From the NCBI GenBank assembly GCA_028583605.1, contig CM053329.1, positions 17,708,455-17,772,454 on the forward strand: a DNA stretch of 64,000 nt. Direction: 5' to 3'. The DNA is from Dastarcus helophoroides. Its lineage: Eukaryota > Arthropoda > Insecta > Coleoptera > Bothrideridae. The position numbers and the translations under genes are program-made. Position 1 is the first letter of the stretch. Every line of letters begins with the position of its first letter. Positions 35,741 through 49,080 of the stretch are shown piece after piece. The notes beneath the pieces are model-generated. The model was not told the DNA's origin, did no database searches, and saw only the letters and a program-made list of their open reading frames with translations.

Positions 35741-37180
35741 AGCGGATGTTCGAAAAGAAAACTAATAGAAACGCATTTTATTTTTTGAATTACCTCAAAG
35801 CTTATTCAAGTGGAGACAAATCTATCGAAAATGAGGCAACGTAGAGTATCTCTTTAGATTCAGACAGGAATTTTGGCATAAATGTTCTTTAACTCTAATT
35901 GAGAAATTCTTCCCATCTGACTTTTATATATTTTTTATTTTTGATAATTAAATTTTTCTAATGCTTTTATTTATTTTGGCAGAAAATGGATCAAAGGTAT
36001 AGAATATCTAATTTAAATTATCTATATTTTCTCCAGTAGAATATTAAAAAAAATGTTTGCTTGCTTAAGATTGAAATGTTTTTTTTATATTCGGAATAGG
36101 TAAATATTAAAAAAAACTCTAGCCCGTTTCAGTTATTTAATATAGAAACATTTCCCATTGAATTTGAAATGAAGCGTTTCACGTTCTTTAATTCTGGACG
36201 AGAATTTCGTCCCGTCTGACCTTCATATATTAGTTAATCGACGTTGGGGGCTATTTTGAGAAGTATGCTTAATTTAAAATTGAAGTTTTCAATGAAAGCA
36301 TGTTTTCTAATTTTATTCAAAAATTCTTCCACATTGTCCGGACATTTTGTTAATCATTTTTTGTTTTACAAAATATCTATTTTGTGAATCTATTAGCGTA
36401 AAATTATTGTACCACATGGACCACGAAATTCCGCGTTTAGTAATCAAATGTTTAATTCAGATCGAAAGATTCGTCCCATCTGACCTGTATAAGTTAGTGG
36501 CTAATAGATTTGTGTCCCATCTGACCTGTATAGCTTAGTTAATCGCGCTCGAGCGCTGTTTTGAAAAGTATGTTCGATTTGACCTTAAATTTCAACAGTA
36601 AAATATTTAATAATTTTAAACAGAGATTGCCCGTCATTGTGTCACCAATATTTTGTTATTAATTTTGTCGTTGATAAAAATATTCATTTCATTAGGTCAT
36701 TACGCTAAATTTGCTGTACCAATGATTGAACTTCAACGCGCGAATGTTCTTTAATTCGAACCAAAATTTCGTCCCGTTTGACCGGCATATATTTTACTTA
36801 ATCGCGGTAGGGATCATTTTTGTTTAACTGGAAACTTTTAATAGTGAACTAATTTTTTGTTTCGCCACTTTGGTGTCGACTTTTTATTAATTCGAAAATT
36901 TACAAAAATATTTATTTCGTCAAGTTATTGTCGTAATATTTCCGGATCACATCAACGATGAAATTCGTTAGATATGGAATTATCAATCAGCCAAATTCAG
37001 ACCAAAAATTCGTAGCGTTTGACCTGCAAATACTAGTTAGTCGTAGTTGGGGGAATTTTTGACAAGCATTCTCAGTTTAAAGTGGTGTAATGATATGTTC
37101 TTTCAAGCAGTGAATGCTTCCGTTTTGTTTCAAAAGTTTTTTTTGTTAATTGGATCCATTTAGAAAATTTTTTATCTTGT
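35741..37180 (+). repeat. Degenerate ~275 bp tandem repeat
   Basis: Five diverged units marked by 'tttaattc..gacc.aaaatttcgtcccgtctgacct' near 35884, 36188, 36450, 36750 and 36994, followed by 'tatattagttaatcg.cg.t.ggggg'. The unit near 36450 has an internal duplication of 'gtcccatctgacctgtata'. No coding content. Confidence 0.8.
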
Positions 37181-40100
37181 GAAGTTATCATAAAATCAAG
37201 AATATTTTTCATTTGGTGAAGCGAATAATGCTTTGGAATTGTAACAATTTTTGGCGTAGTGCAGCCAAAAAAACTTGGATGACTTTTTGGCTTATTGAGT
37301 TCAAGAATTCTTTAATTATTCTAGAACTTGTTGTATTAATGAAGTTAAGATTTGTTCTAATATTTCTGAAAAAAAGTACTTAATGAAAACCTGAATACTT
37401 TGGATATTTTCCACAAAATTTTAACTTTATGGGGTAAAAAAAATACTTAAAATAATATCGAGACTTCTTGGCTTAGTGAAGACAAACAGTTTTTTAATAT
37501 TCTACTGATTTTTTGCTTATGAAACTCAAGAATAGTTTGGATCCTCTTCCCAATTTTTTTGTTAAATAGAGCCAAGAATTTTTTGGATATTTCTAAAAAA
37601 ATACCCAATGAAGCCAAGAATTTTTGATCTAGTGATTCCAATTTTCGTTGCTTCAAAGTCTCCTGGATTAACGAAACCATGAATGCTTTAAATATTTCAA
37701 AACCTTTTATATTAAGTCTCGAAATGTATTAATATTTCTAAACAAGATTTCCTAATGAAGCCAAGAAAACTTGTTCTAAATTCCAACATTGTTGTGATTA
37801 GACATTTTTGTTGTTTTAACTTAAATTTTTTGTAACTCAGTGCCAATTAATAAGGATCCATAATTTCGCTTATGAACTAGATATTTTCAAAGATAGTTTG
37901 GGTTAATGAAGCCAAGAATACTTCTGTTGTTCAGAATGTTTTGTTTAAAGGCGATTTAGATATTCAAAAACATTTTATAATGATGAAGGCAAGAATTTTT
38001 TGATTTTTTCTCAAAAAATACTCAACGAAACCAAGAATTGTTGGACTGTTCCAAACACCGTTTTTTTACTTAGGATTAGTGAAGCCATGAGTATTTCCAA
38101 CAATTTTTCTGTTTAATGAAGGCAAAAATAGTTGTAGTGTTTCCCAACAATTTTACCTAATGAAGTCAAGAATGCTTTAAATATTCGAAGGTCTTTTAAC
38201 CTAATAAAGAATAAGTTGACTTTTTTACCTAATAAAGCCAAGAATACTTTGACTATTTTCAAAAAATAGGGGCATAATGAAGCCAAGAACTTCGACGATT
38301 TTCAAAATTTGTTCGCCTAATGAAGCGAAGAATACTTTGAATATTTCAAATTGTTTTAGCTCAATAAAGCCAAGAGTGCTTCATTCTAAACATTTTACAT
38401 TAATGAAGCCAAGACATGTTCCTTAAAAAAGTATCTAATGCAACTAGGAATAGTTTAAATGTTTGATATTTAGCTTAAAGAAGCAAACTTAAAATGATTC
38501 CCAGAATTGCTGGCTTAACGAAGCAAAGAAAACTTGAAGAAGCCATGTGTAATTCCAACAAGTTTTTAGTTTAATGAAACCAAAAATAGCTGGAATGTTT
38601 TTAAAAAAATCTACTCAATACAGCCAAGAATACTTTAAATATTCCAAAGCTTCTTAGCTTAATAACGTTAAGAATAGATTGTTCTTTTGTTACCTAATGA
38701 AGCCAAGAATACTTTGACCATTTCAAAAATATGTTGCCCTAATGAAGCCAAGAATACTTCGACTATTTCCAAAATTTGTTGGCCTAATGAAGCGAAGAAT
38801 ACTTTAAATATTTCAAAATTTGTTGGCTCAATAAAGCCATGTTTCAAACATTTTACATTAATGAAGTCTAGTAATGTTCCTAAAAAAATAACTGATGTAA
38901 CCAGGAACCAGGTTAAATGTTTTCGACGATATTTATTTTAATGAAGCAAACTTAGAATGATTCCCAGAATTGTTGGCTTTACGAAGCCAAGAAAACTTGA
39001 AGAAGCCATGTGTAATTCCAACAAGTTTTTAGTTTAATGAAGCCAAAAATAGCTGTAACATTTAAAAAAAAATTACTCAATACAGCCAAGAATACTTTAA
39101 ATATTCCAACGTTTTTTTAGCTTAATAACGTTAAGTATAGATTGGTTTTTTTGTTACCTAATGAAGCCAAGAATACTTTGACTATTTCAAATATATGTTG
39201 GCCTAATGAAGCCAAGACTACTTCAACTATTTCCAAAATTTGTTGGCCTAATGAAGCGAAGAATACTTTGAATATTTCAAAATTTTTTGGCTCAATAAAG
39301 CCAAGATTGCTTTGCCCCAAACATTTTACATTAATGAAGTCAAGTAATCTTCCTAAAAAAAATAATTAACGTAACCCGGAATCGTTTAAATGTTTTCGAT
39401 GATATTTAAGCTTCATGAAGCAAACTTGGAATGATTCCCAGAATTGTTGTCTTAACGAAGGCAAGAAAACTTGAAGAAGCCATGTGTAATTCCAACAAGT
39501 TTTTAGTTTAATGAAGCCAAAAATAGCTGTAATATTTTTTAAAAATTTACTCAATACAGCCAAGAATACTTTAAATATTCCAACGTTTTTTAGCTTAATA
39601 ACGTTAAGTATAGATTGGTTTTATTGTTACCTAATAAAGCCAAGAATACTCTGACCATTTCAAATATATGTTGGCCTAATGAAGCCAAGACTACTTCTAC
39701 TATTTCCAAAATTTGTTGGCCTAATGAAGCAAAGAATACTTTGAATATTTCAAAATTTTTTGGCCCAATAAAGCCAAGATTGCTTTACCCCAAACATTTT
39801 ACATTAATGAAGTCAAGTAATGTTCCTAAAAAAAGTAACCAATGTAACCAGTAATAGTTAAAATGTTTTCGACGATATTTTAACTTAATGAAGCAAACTT
39901 GGAATGATTCCCAGAATTGTTGGCTTTACGAAGCCAAGAAAACTTGAAGAAGCCATGTGTAATTCCAACAAGTTTTTAGTTTAATGAAGCCAAAAATAGC
40001 TGTAACATTTAAAAAAAAATTACTCAATACAGCCGAGAATACTTCAAATATTCCAAAGCTTCTTAGCTTAATAACGTTGAGAATAGATTGTTCTTTTGTT

Positions 40101-43100
40101 ACCTAATGAAGCCAAGAATACTTTGACCAGTTCAAAAATATGTTACCCTAATGAAGCCAAGAATACTTCGACTATTTCTAAAATTTGTTGGCCTAATGAA
40201 GCTAAGAATACTTTAAATATTTCAAAATTTGTTGGCTCAATAAAGCCATGTTTCAAACATTTTACATTAATGAAGTCTAGTAATGTTCCTAAACAAAAAA
40301 TAACTGATGTAACCAGGAACCAGGTTAAATGTTTTCGACAATATTTATTTTAATGAAGCAAACTTGGAATGATTCCCAGAATTGTTGGCTTTACGAAGCC
40401 AAGAAAACTTGAAGAAGCCATGTGTAATTCCAACAAGTTTTTAGTTTAATGAAGCCAAAAGTAGCTGTAATATTTTTTAAAAAATTGACTCAATACAGCC
40501 AAGAATACTTTAAATATTCCAACGTTTTTTAGCTTAATAACGTTAAGTATAGATTGGTTTTTTTGTTACCTAATGAAGCCAAGAATACTTTGACTATTTC
40601 AAATATATGTTGGCCTAATGAAGCCAAGACTACTTCGACTATTTCCCAAAATTTGTTGGCCTAATGAAGCTGCAAATACTATTAATATTTCAAAATTTTT
40701 TGGCTCAATAAAGCCGAGAGTGCTTTGTTCCAAACATTCTACATTCATGAAGTCAAGTAATGCTTCTAAAAAGAAAACTAATGTAACCTGGAATAGTTTA
40801 AATGTTTTCGACGATACTTTAACTTAATGAAGCAAACTTGGAATGATTCCCAGAATTGTTACGAAGCCAAGAAAACTTGAAGAAGCCATGTGTAATTCCA
40901 ACAAGTTTTTACTTTAATGAAGCCAAAAATAGCTGTAATATTTTCAAAAAAATTTACTCAATACAACCAAGAATACTGTAAATATTCCAAAGCTTTTTAG
41001 CTTAATAACGTTAAGAATAAATTGGTTTTTGTTACCTAAAGAAGCCAAGAATACTTGGACTATTTCAAGAATATCTTGGCCTAATGAAGCCAAGAATACT
41101 TCGACTATTTCCAAAATTTGTTGACCTTTGAATATTTCAAAATTTTTTGGCTCAATAAAACCAATATTGCTTTGTTCCAAACATTTTACATTAATGAAGT
41201 CAAGTAATGCTCCTAAAAAAATAACTAATGTAACCAGGAATAGTTTAAATGTTTTCGACGATATTTTAACTTAATGAAGCAAACTTGGAATGATTCCCAG
41301 AATTGTTGGCTTAACGAAGCCAAGAAAACTTGAAGAAGCCATGGGCAAGTCCAACAATTTTTTGGTTTAATGAAGCCAAAAATGGTTGGAATGTTTTCAA
41401 AAAAATTTACTCAATACAGCCAAGAATACTTTAAATATTCCAACGTTTTTTAGCTCAATAACGTTAAGTATAGATTGGTTTTTTTGTTACCTAATGAAAC
41501 CAAGAATACTTTGACTATTTCAAATATATGTTGGCCTAATGAAGCCAAGACTACTGCAACTATTTCCAAAATTTGTTGGCCTAATGAAGCGAAGAATACT
41601 TTGAATATTTCAAAATTTTTTGGCTCAATAAAGCCAAGATTGCTTTGCCCCAAACATTTTACATTAATGAAGTCAAGAATGTTCCTAAAAAAAGTAACCA
41701 ATGTAACCAGTAATAGTTAAAATGTTTTCGACGATATTTTAACTTAATGAAGCAAACTTGGAATGATTCCCAGGATTGTTGGCTTAACGAAGCCAAGAAA
41801 ACCTGAAGAAGCCATGTGTAATTTCAACAAGTTTTCAGTTTAATGAAGCCAAAAATAGCTGTAATGTTTTCAAAAAAATTTACCCAATACAGCCAAGAAT
41901 ACTTTAAATATTCCAAAGCTTTTTAGCTTAATAACGTTAAGAATAAATTGGTTTTTGTTACCTAAAGAAGCCAAGGTTACTTGGACTATTTCAAGAATAT
42001 CTTGGCCTAATGAAGCCAAGAATACTTCGACTATTTCCAAAATTTGTTGACCTAATGAAGGGAAGAATACTTTGAATATTTCAAAATTTTTTGGCTCAAT
42101 AAAACCAAGATTGCTTTGTTCCAAACATTTTACATTAATGAAGTCAAGTAATGCTCCTAAAAAAAATAACTAATGTAACCAGGAATAGTTTAAATGTTTT
42201 CGACGATATTTTAACTTAATGAAGCAAACTTGGAATGATTCCCAGAATTGTTGGCTTTACGAAGGCAAGAAAACTTGAAGAAGCCATGTGTAATTCCAAC
42301 AAGTTTTTAGTTTAATGAAGCCAAAAATAGCTGTAATATTTTTCTCAAAATTTACTCAATACAGCCAAGAATACTTTAAATATTCCAACGTTTTTTAGCT
42401 TAATAACGTTTAGTATAGATTGGTTTTTTTGTTACCTAATGAAGCCAAGAATACTTTGATTATTTCAAATATATGTTGGCCTAATGAAGCCAAGACTACT
42501 TCAACTATTTCCAAAATTTGTTGGCCTAATGAAGCGAAGAATACTTTGAATATTTCAAAATTTTTTGGCTCAATAAAACCAATATTGCTTTGTTCCAAAC
42601 ATTTTACATTAATGAAGTCAAGTAATGCTCCTAAAAAAAATAACTAATGTAACCAGGAATAGTTTAAATGTTTTCGACGATATTTTAGCTTAATGAAGCA
42701 AACTTGGAATGATTCCCAGAATTGTTGGCTTAACGAAGCCAAGAAAACTTGAAGAAGCCATGTGTAATTCCAACAAGTTTTTACTTTAATGAAGCCAAAA
42801 ATAGCTGTAATATTTTTAAAAAAAATTTACTCAATACAACCAAGAATACTTTAAATATTCCAAAGCTTTTTAGCTTAATAACGTTAAGAATAAATTGGTT
42901 TTTGTTACCTAAAGAAGCCAAGGTTACTTGGACTATTTCAAGAATATCTTGGCCTAATGAAGCCAAGAATACTTCGACTATTTCCAAAATTTTTTGTCCT
43001 AATGAAGGGAAGAATACTTTGAATATTTCAAAATTTTTTGGCTCAATAAAGCCAAGATTGCTTTGCTGAAAACATTTTACATTAATGAAGTCAAGTAGTG

Positions 43101-45140
43101 CTCCTAAAAAAATAACTAATGTAACCAGGAATATTTTAAATGTTTTCGACGATATTTTAACTTAATGAAGCAAACTTGAAATGATTCCCAGAATTGTTGG
43201 CTTAACGAAGCCAAGAAAACTTGAAGAAACCATGGATAATTTCAACAAGTTTTTAGTTTAACGAAGCCAAAAATAGTTGTACTGTTTTCAAAAAATTTTA
43301 CTCAATACAGCCAAGAATACTTTAAATATTCCAAAGTTTTTTAGCTTATTAACATTAAGAATAGATTGTTTTTTTTATCTAATGAAGCCAACTTTGACTA
43401 CTTCAAGAATATGTTGGCCTCATGAAGCCAAGAATACTTTGACTATTCCCAGAATTTGTTGGCCTAATGAAACGAAGGATACTTTGAATATTTCAAAATT
43501 TTTTAGCTCAATAAAGCCAAGATTGCTTTGCTCCAAATATTTTACATTAATGAAGCCAAGTAATGCTCCTAAAAAAATAACTAATGTAACCAGGAATAGT
43601 TTAAATATTTTTGATGATATTTTAACTTAATGAAGCAAACTTGGAATGATTCCCAGAATTGTTGGCTTAACGAAGCCAAGGAAACTTGAAGAAGCCATGG
43701 ATAAGTCCAAAAATTTTTTTATTTAACGAAGCCAAAGATAGTTGTAATGTTTTCAAAAAATTTTATTTAATAAAGCCAAGAATATCTTAAATATTCTAAA
43801 TATTGCGAGGTTTTTGTCTTAATAATGTTAAGAGAAGATTGGATTTTTTTACCTAATGAAGCCAAGAATATTTCGACTATTTCCAAGACTGTTTGGCCTG
43901 ATGAAGCCAAAAATAATTCGTTTATTTCAAAATTTAGTTGGACTAATCAAGCCAAGAATACTTCGAATATATCAAAATTTGATGGCTCAATAAAGCCAAG
44001 AATGCTTTATTATATTCCAAAGTCATGAAATGTTAAAATATTGAAAAATAAATCCCTAATAGAACCAAGAATCGTTAAATTAGATATTTTCAACGATATT
44101 TTAGCTTAATCAAGCAACTTTAGAGTAAATCCCAGAGTTATTGGCTTAACAAAGTCAACAAATCTGGTTTAACAAAGTCAACGACTCTGGCTTAACAAAG
44201 CCAAGAAAACTTGGAATATTTTAAATATTTTTTAGCTTGATGAACCTAAATGTACTTCAAATTTGCCCAAGCTTCTTCATAAAAGCTAGGTTAGTTTGGG
44301 TACTGCTGGCATTTTTTACTTAAGTAAATCAAGAATACTTTGGGTAATTCCAATTTTTTGGCAGGCAAGAACACTGCGAAGTTTTGACTTAATGAAATCA
44401 AAATGCTTTAAATATTCTGAAATCGTTATTTACTTTAGGAAATAAAAAATACTTAAGATGTTTCCAAAATGTTTTTGTCCAACGGAGCCAAGAATGTAAT
44501 GAAGCAACGGAGCTAAGAATGTATTATAGTTTTTTGACTTCGTGAAGCCAGAAAATTTTATCTTAATACAGCTAAGAATTATTTAGAGATTCATAACATC
44601 TTTTAATTAGCAAATCCAAGAACATACTTTAGATTTCTAACGACTTTTGCTTAAGGCAGCCAAGAAAACTTGGAGTATTTCCATGATTTTTTGGCTTACT
44701 AAATTTAAGAATGCTTTAGACATTCTAAAACATATTAATGAATCAAGAAAGTGGTAGTAATTTTCTAAAAAAATACTTTATGAAGCCAAAAATATGTTTC
44801 CAACTTTATTTTGGCTTAATGAAGCCAACAGTATTTTATATGTACCAAAGTTTTTTAATTTAGTAAGACTAAGAATATTTTGAATATTGCTAATGGTTTT
44901 TACTTAATGTGCAAAGCCAGGATTTGTTCTAATTAAATATTTAATAAACCAAGAATACTTTGAACATTTCCAATATTTTGGTTTAATGAAGAAACAAGCA
45001 AAATCATTTCAAAAGTTGACGGCTTAATGAAGCCAAGTAAACGTGGAATATTTCCAAACATTTTTGGCTTTATGAAGTGAATATTTCAAAGCTATTAAAC
45101 TTAATACGGTCAAGAATAATTTTATTTACTTAATGAAGCC
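37181..45140 (+). repeat. 'aatgaagccaagaatact' array, ~50 bp units in a ~470 bp higher-order repeat
   Basis: Basic phrase: 'aatgaagccaagaatactttgaatatttccaaaattttttggcct' (about 45-55 bp). From about 38.2 to 44.1 kb it is organised as a ~470 bp block; the marker 'ttagcttaataacgttaa' recurs near 38657, 39118, 39592, 40068, 40532, 41000, 41453, 41929, 42399 and 42871. The flanks are less regular. Many small open frames on both strands (LPNEAKNT... and ...LASLGQQILEIV) are generated by the repeat and are not genes. Confidence 0.92.
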
Positions 45141-45256
45141 AAAAATTGAAACACAGAACTTGTCCCCTGAAACCAAGAAAAATTAAAAAACACAACAAAG
45201 GTTGTGTTTTTTAATTTTTCTTGGTTTCAGGGGACAAGTTCTGTGTTTCAATTTTT
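45141..45256. mobile_element. Perfect 116 bp palindrome (snap-back copy of family 3 element)
   Basis: Left arm 45141-45196 and right arm 45201-45256 are exact reverse complements (56 bp each) around the 4 bp centre AAAG. The arm sequence (cttggtttcaggggacaag, tttttaattttt) is the 3' tail of the hammerhead family 3 elements at 52.6, 52.8, 56.4, 60.7 and 62.9 kb. The sequence on the right continues as 'gaggataaccagggacc', also found next to the 62.8 kb copy. Confidence 0.95.
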
Positions 45257-45829
45257 GAGGATAACCAGGGACCAGTCCGTTGCATCAAAAAAAAAAAAAT
45301 GAAGCCAAGAATACTTTGGATATTTTCGAGGCTTGGTAAGCCTAATAACAGGAATGCTTTAGATATTTGGATCCGACCTAGGGCAGCCAAGGGTGCTGAA
45401 AATACTTGAAAGTTTTTTATATTAATGAAGCCAAGAATATTTTGGATGTTTCTAAAAAAATACCCAATGAAGCCGGGAGTATTTCGGATATATTAAGTGA
45501 ACTTTTGTCTTTATGAAGCCAAGAAGATATAATATATGTCCAAGAATTTTTTGCTTAACAAATTGAAGAATGCTTTACAATTTTTAGCTTAATAGGGTCA
45601 GGGATAATCTCGATAAATCCAACGTTTTTCACTTGATGAAGCCAGAGACACTTTGGTTGTTTTAGTTTATAGCTAGGATGACTAGGTTGCTTTAAATATT
45701 GCAATGCTTTTAAACCTAATGAAGCCGCGAATATTTTCAACGATTTTTTTGGCTTCATAAGCCAAGAATATTTTGAATATTTCCAACGTTTCTTTAGCTT
45801 AATGAATTAATGAAGTCAACGACCCGTTA
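45257..45829 (+). repeat. Continuation of the 'gaagccaag' array
   Basis: Diverged units of the same phrase on the far side of the inserted palindrome, passing into the E2F-box array. Confidence 0.8.
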
Positions 45830-48800
45830 GACGTTACCAAAGTTTTTTGTCCTAATGAAAACAAAGGTACGTCTTTGTACAAATGAATACTTTTAAAACT
45901 GAATGGCGGAAAATTTAAAAATTGAATAATTTCAACCATTTTTTTTGGATTCATAAAGCCAAGAACACTTTAAATATTTCCAAGTTAATGAAGCCAACGA
46001 CGCGTTAGACGTTACCAAAGTTTTTTGTCCTAATGAAAACTAAGGTACAAATTAATATTTTTAAAACTAGGTGGCGGGAAATTTAAACATTGAATAATTT
46101 CAACGATATTTTTGGCTTCATAAAACAAAGAAGAATTCGAATATTTCTATGGTTTTTTTTAATTTAATGAAATAATGAAGCTACTGACACGTTAGATATT
46201 TCCAAATTTTTCTCTCCTAATGATAATTGTACAAATAAATAATTTAAAACTGAATGGCGGAAAATTTAAAAATTGAATACTTTCAATTATTTTTTTTGGC
46301 TTCATAAAGCCAAGAACACTTTGAATTTTTCCAAGGTTTTTTAACATAATGAATTAATGAAGCCAACGACTTGTTGGACGTTACCAAAGTTTTCTGTCCT
46401 AATGAAAACGAAGGTAGATTTATGTACAAATGAACACTTTTAAAACTGAATGGCGGGAAATTTAAAAATTGAATAACTTCAACGATATTTTTGGCTTCAT
46501 AAAGCCAAGAAGACTTCGAATATTTCTAAGGTTTTTTTAATTTAATGAATTAATGAAGCTAGTGACACGTTAGATTTTTCCAAATTTTTCTCTCCTAATG
46601 ATAACTGTACAAATGTATAATTTAAAACTGAATGGCGGAAAATTTAAAAATTTAATACTTTCAACTATTTTTTTTGGCTTCATAAAGCCAAGAACACTTT
46701 GAATATTTCCAAGGTTTTTTTATACAATGAATTAATGAAGCCAACGACTTGTTAGACGTTACCAAAGTTTTCTGTCCTAATGAAAGCGAAGGTAGATTTA
46801 TGTACAAGTGAACACTTTTAAAAATGAATGGCAGGAAATTTAAAAATTGAATAACTTCAACGATATTTTTGGCTTCATAAAGCCAAGAAGAATTCGAATA
46901 TTTCTAAGGTTTTTTTAATTTAATGAATTAATGAAGCTAGTGACACGTTAGATTTTCCCAAATTTTTCTCTCCTAATGATAACTGTACAAATAAATAATT
47001 TAAAACTGAATGGCGGAAAATTTAAAAATTGAATACTTTCAACTATTTTTTTTTGGCTTCATAAAGCCAAGAACACTTTGAATTTTTCCAAGGTTTTTTA
47101 ACATAATAAATTAATGAAGCCAACGACTTGTTAGACGTTACCAAAGTTTTCTGTCCTAATGAAAACGAAGGAAGATTTATGTACAAATGAACACTTTTAA
47201 AACTGAATGGCGGGAAATTTAAAAATTGAATAACTTCAACGATATTTTTGGCTTTATAAAGCCAAGAAGAATTCGAATATTTCTAAGGTTTTTTTTAATT
47301 TAATGAATTAATGAAGCTAGTGACACGTTAGATTTTTCCAAATTTTTCTCTCCTAATGATAACTGTACAAATGTATAATTTAAAACTGAATGGCGGAAAA
47401 TTTAAAAATTGAATACTTTCAACTAATTTTTTTGGCTTCATAAAGCCAAGAACACTTTGAATATTTTCAAGGTTTTTTAACATAATGAGTTAATGAAGCC
47501 AACGACTTGTTGGACGTTACCAAAGTTTTCTGTCCTAATGAAAACGAAGGTAGATTTATGTACAAATGAACACTTTTAAAACTGAATGGCGGGAAATTTA
47601 AAAATTGAATAACTTCAACGATATTTTTGGCTTCATAAAGCCGAGAAGACTTCGAATATTTCTAAGGTTTTTTTAATTTAATGAATTAATGAAGCTAGTG
47701 ACAGGTTAGATTTTTCCAAATTTTTCTCCTAATGATAACTGTACAAATGTATAATTTAAAAGTGAATGGCGGAAAATTTAAAAATTGAATACTTTCAACT
47801 ATTTTTTTTGGCTTCATAAAGCCAAGAACACTTTGAATATTTCCAAGGTTTTTTAACACAATGAATTAATGAAGCCAACGACTTGCTAGACGTTACCAAA
47901 GTTTTCTGTCCTAATGAAAGCGAAGGTAGATTTATGTACAAGTGAACACTTTTAAAACTAAATGGCAGGAAATTTAAAAATTGAATAATTTCACCGATAT
48001 TTTTGGCTTCATAAAGCCAAGAAGACTTAGTATATTTTTAAGGTTTTTTAACTTAATGAATTAATGAAGCCAGTGACACGTTAGATGTTTCCAAATTTTT
48101 CTCTCCTAATGATAACAAAGATGGGTTTCTGTACAAATGAATAATTTTAAAACTGAGTGGCGGGAAATTTAAAAACTGAATACTTTCAACGATTTTTTTC
48201 GCTTCCTAAAGTCAAGAAGACTTCTTTCTAAGGCTTTTTAACTTAAGGAAGTGACACGTTAGATACTTCCAAATTTTTCTCTCCTAATGATAACAAAGAA
48301 ACGTTTCTGTACAAATGAATAACTTTAAACCTGATTGGCGGGAAATTTAAAAATTGAATAATTTCAGTGATATTTTTAGCTTCATGAAGCCAAGAAGACT
48401 TTGAATATTTCTTATGTTTTTTAACTTAATGAATCAAAGAAGCCAGTGACACGTTAGATAATTCCAAATTTTTCTCTCCTAATAATAACAAAGATGGGTT
48501 TCTGTACAAATAAATAATTTTAAAACTGAGTGGCGGGAAATTTATAATTTGAATAATGTCAACAATTTTTTTGGCTTCATAAAGCCAAGAAGACTTCGAA
48601 TATTCCTAATATTTTTTGACTTAATTAACGAAACCAATGACACGTTAGAAATCTCCAAATTTTTCTCTCCTAATGATAACAAAGATACGTTTCTGTACAA
48701 ATAAATAATTTTAAAACTAAATGGCGGGAAATTTAAAAATTGAATAATGTCAACGATTTTTTTGGCTTCATACGGCCAAGAACACTTCGAATATTTTCAA

Positions 48801-49080
48801 GATTGTTTAGCTCATTGAATTAATGAGGCCAGTGACACGTTAGACGTTACCAAAGTTTTCTGTCCTAATGAAAACAAAGGTACGTTTATGTGCAATTAAA
48901 TACTTTTAAAACTAAGTGGCGGGAAATTTAAAAATAGAATACTTTAACGAGGGCTTTTTAGTTTAATAAATTAGTGCAGCCTATGACACTTTAGATATTT
49001 CCAAAGCTTTCAATCCAAATGAAAATAAAGTACGTTCCTTTAAAAATTAATACTTTTAAATTCTTATGGCGGGTAATTTA
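45830..49080 (+). repeat. ~190 bp units in a ~380 bp dimeric array with GGCGGGAAA boxes
   Basis: Two alternating units: one has 'aacgacttgttagacgttaccaaagttttctgtcc' and 'aatggcgggaaatttaaaaattg', the other 'agtgacacgttagatttttccaaatttttctctcc' and 'aatggcggaaaatttaaaaattg'. Each has a small hairpin TTGGCTT-CAT-AAGCCAA. Dimer spacing is about 380 bp between about 46.0 and 48.1 kb; the outer copies are more diverged. The GC-rich box GGCGGGAAA matches the E2F consensus. Confidence 0.9.

Noticed and set aside
38687..44028. Recurrent small ORFs (LPNEAKNTLTIS..., ...LASLGQQILEIVEV)
   Set aside because: They recur with the ~470 bp repeat on both strands and begin and end at random points in it; no selection on coding is apparent.
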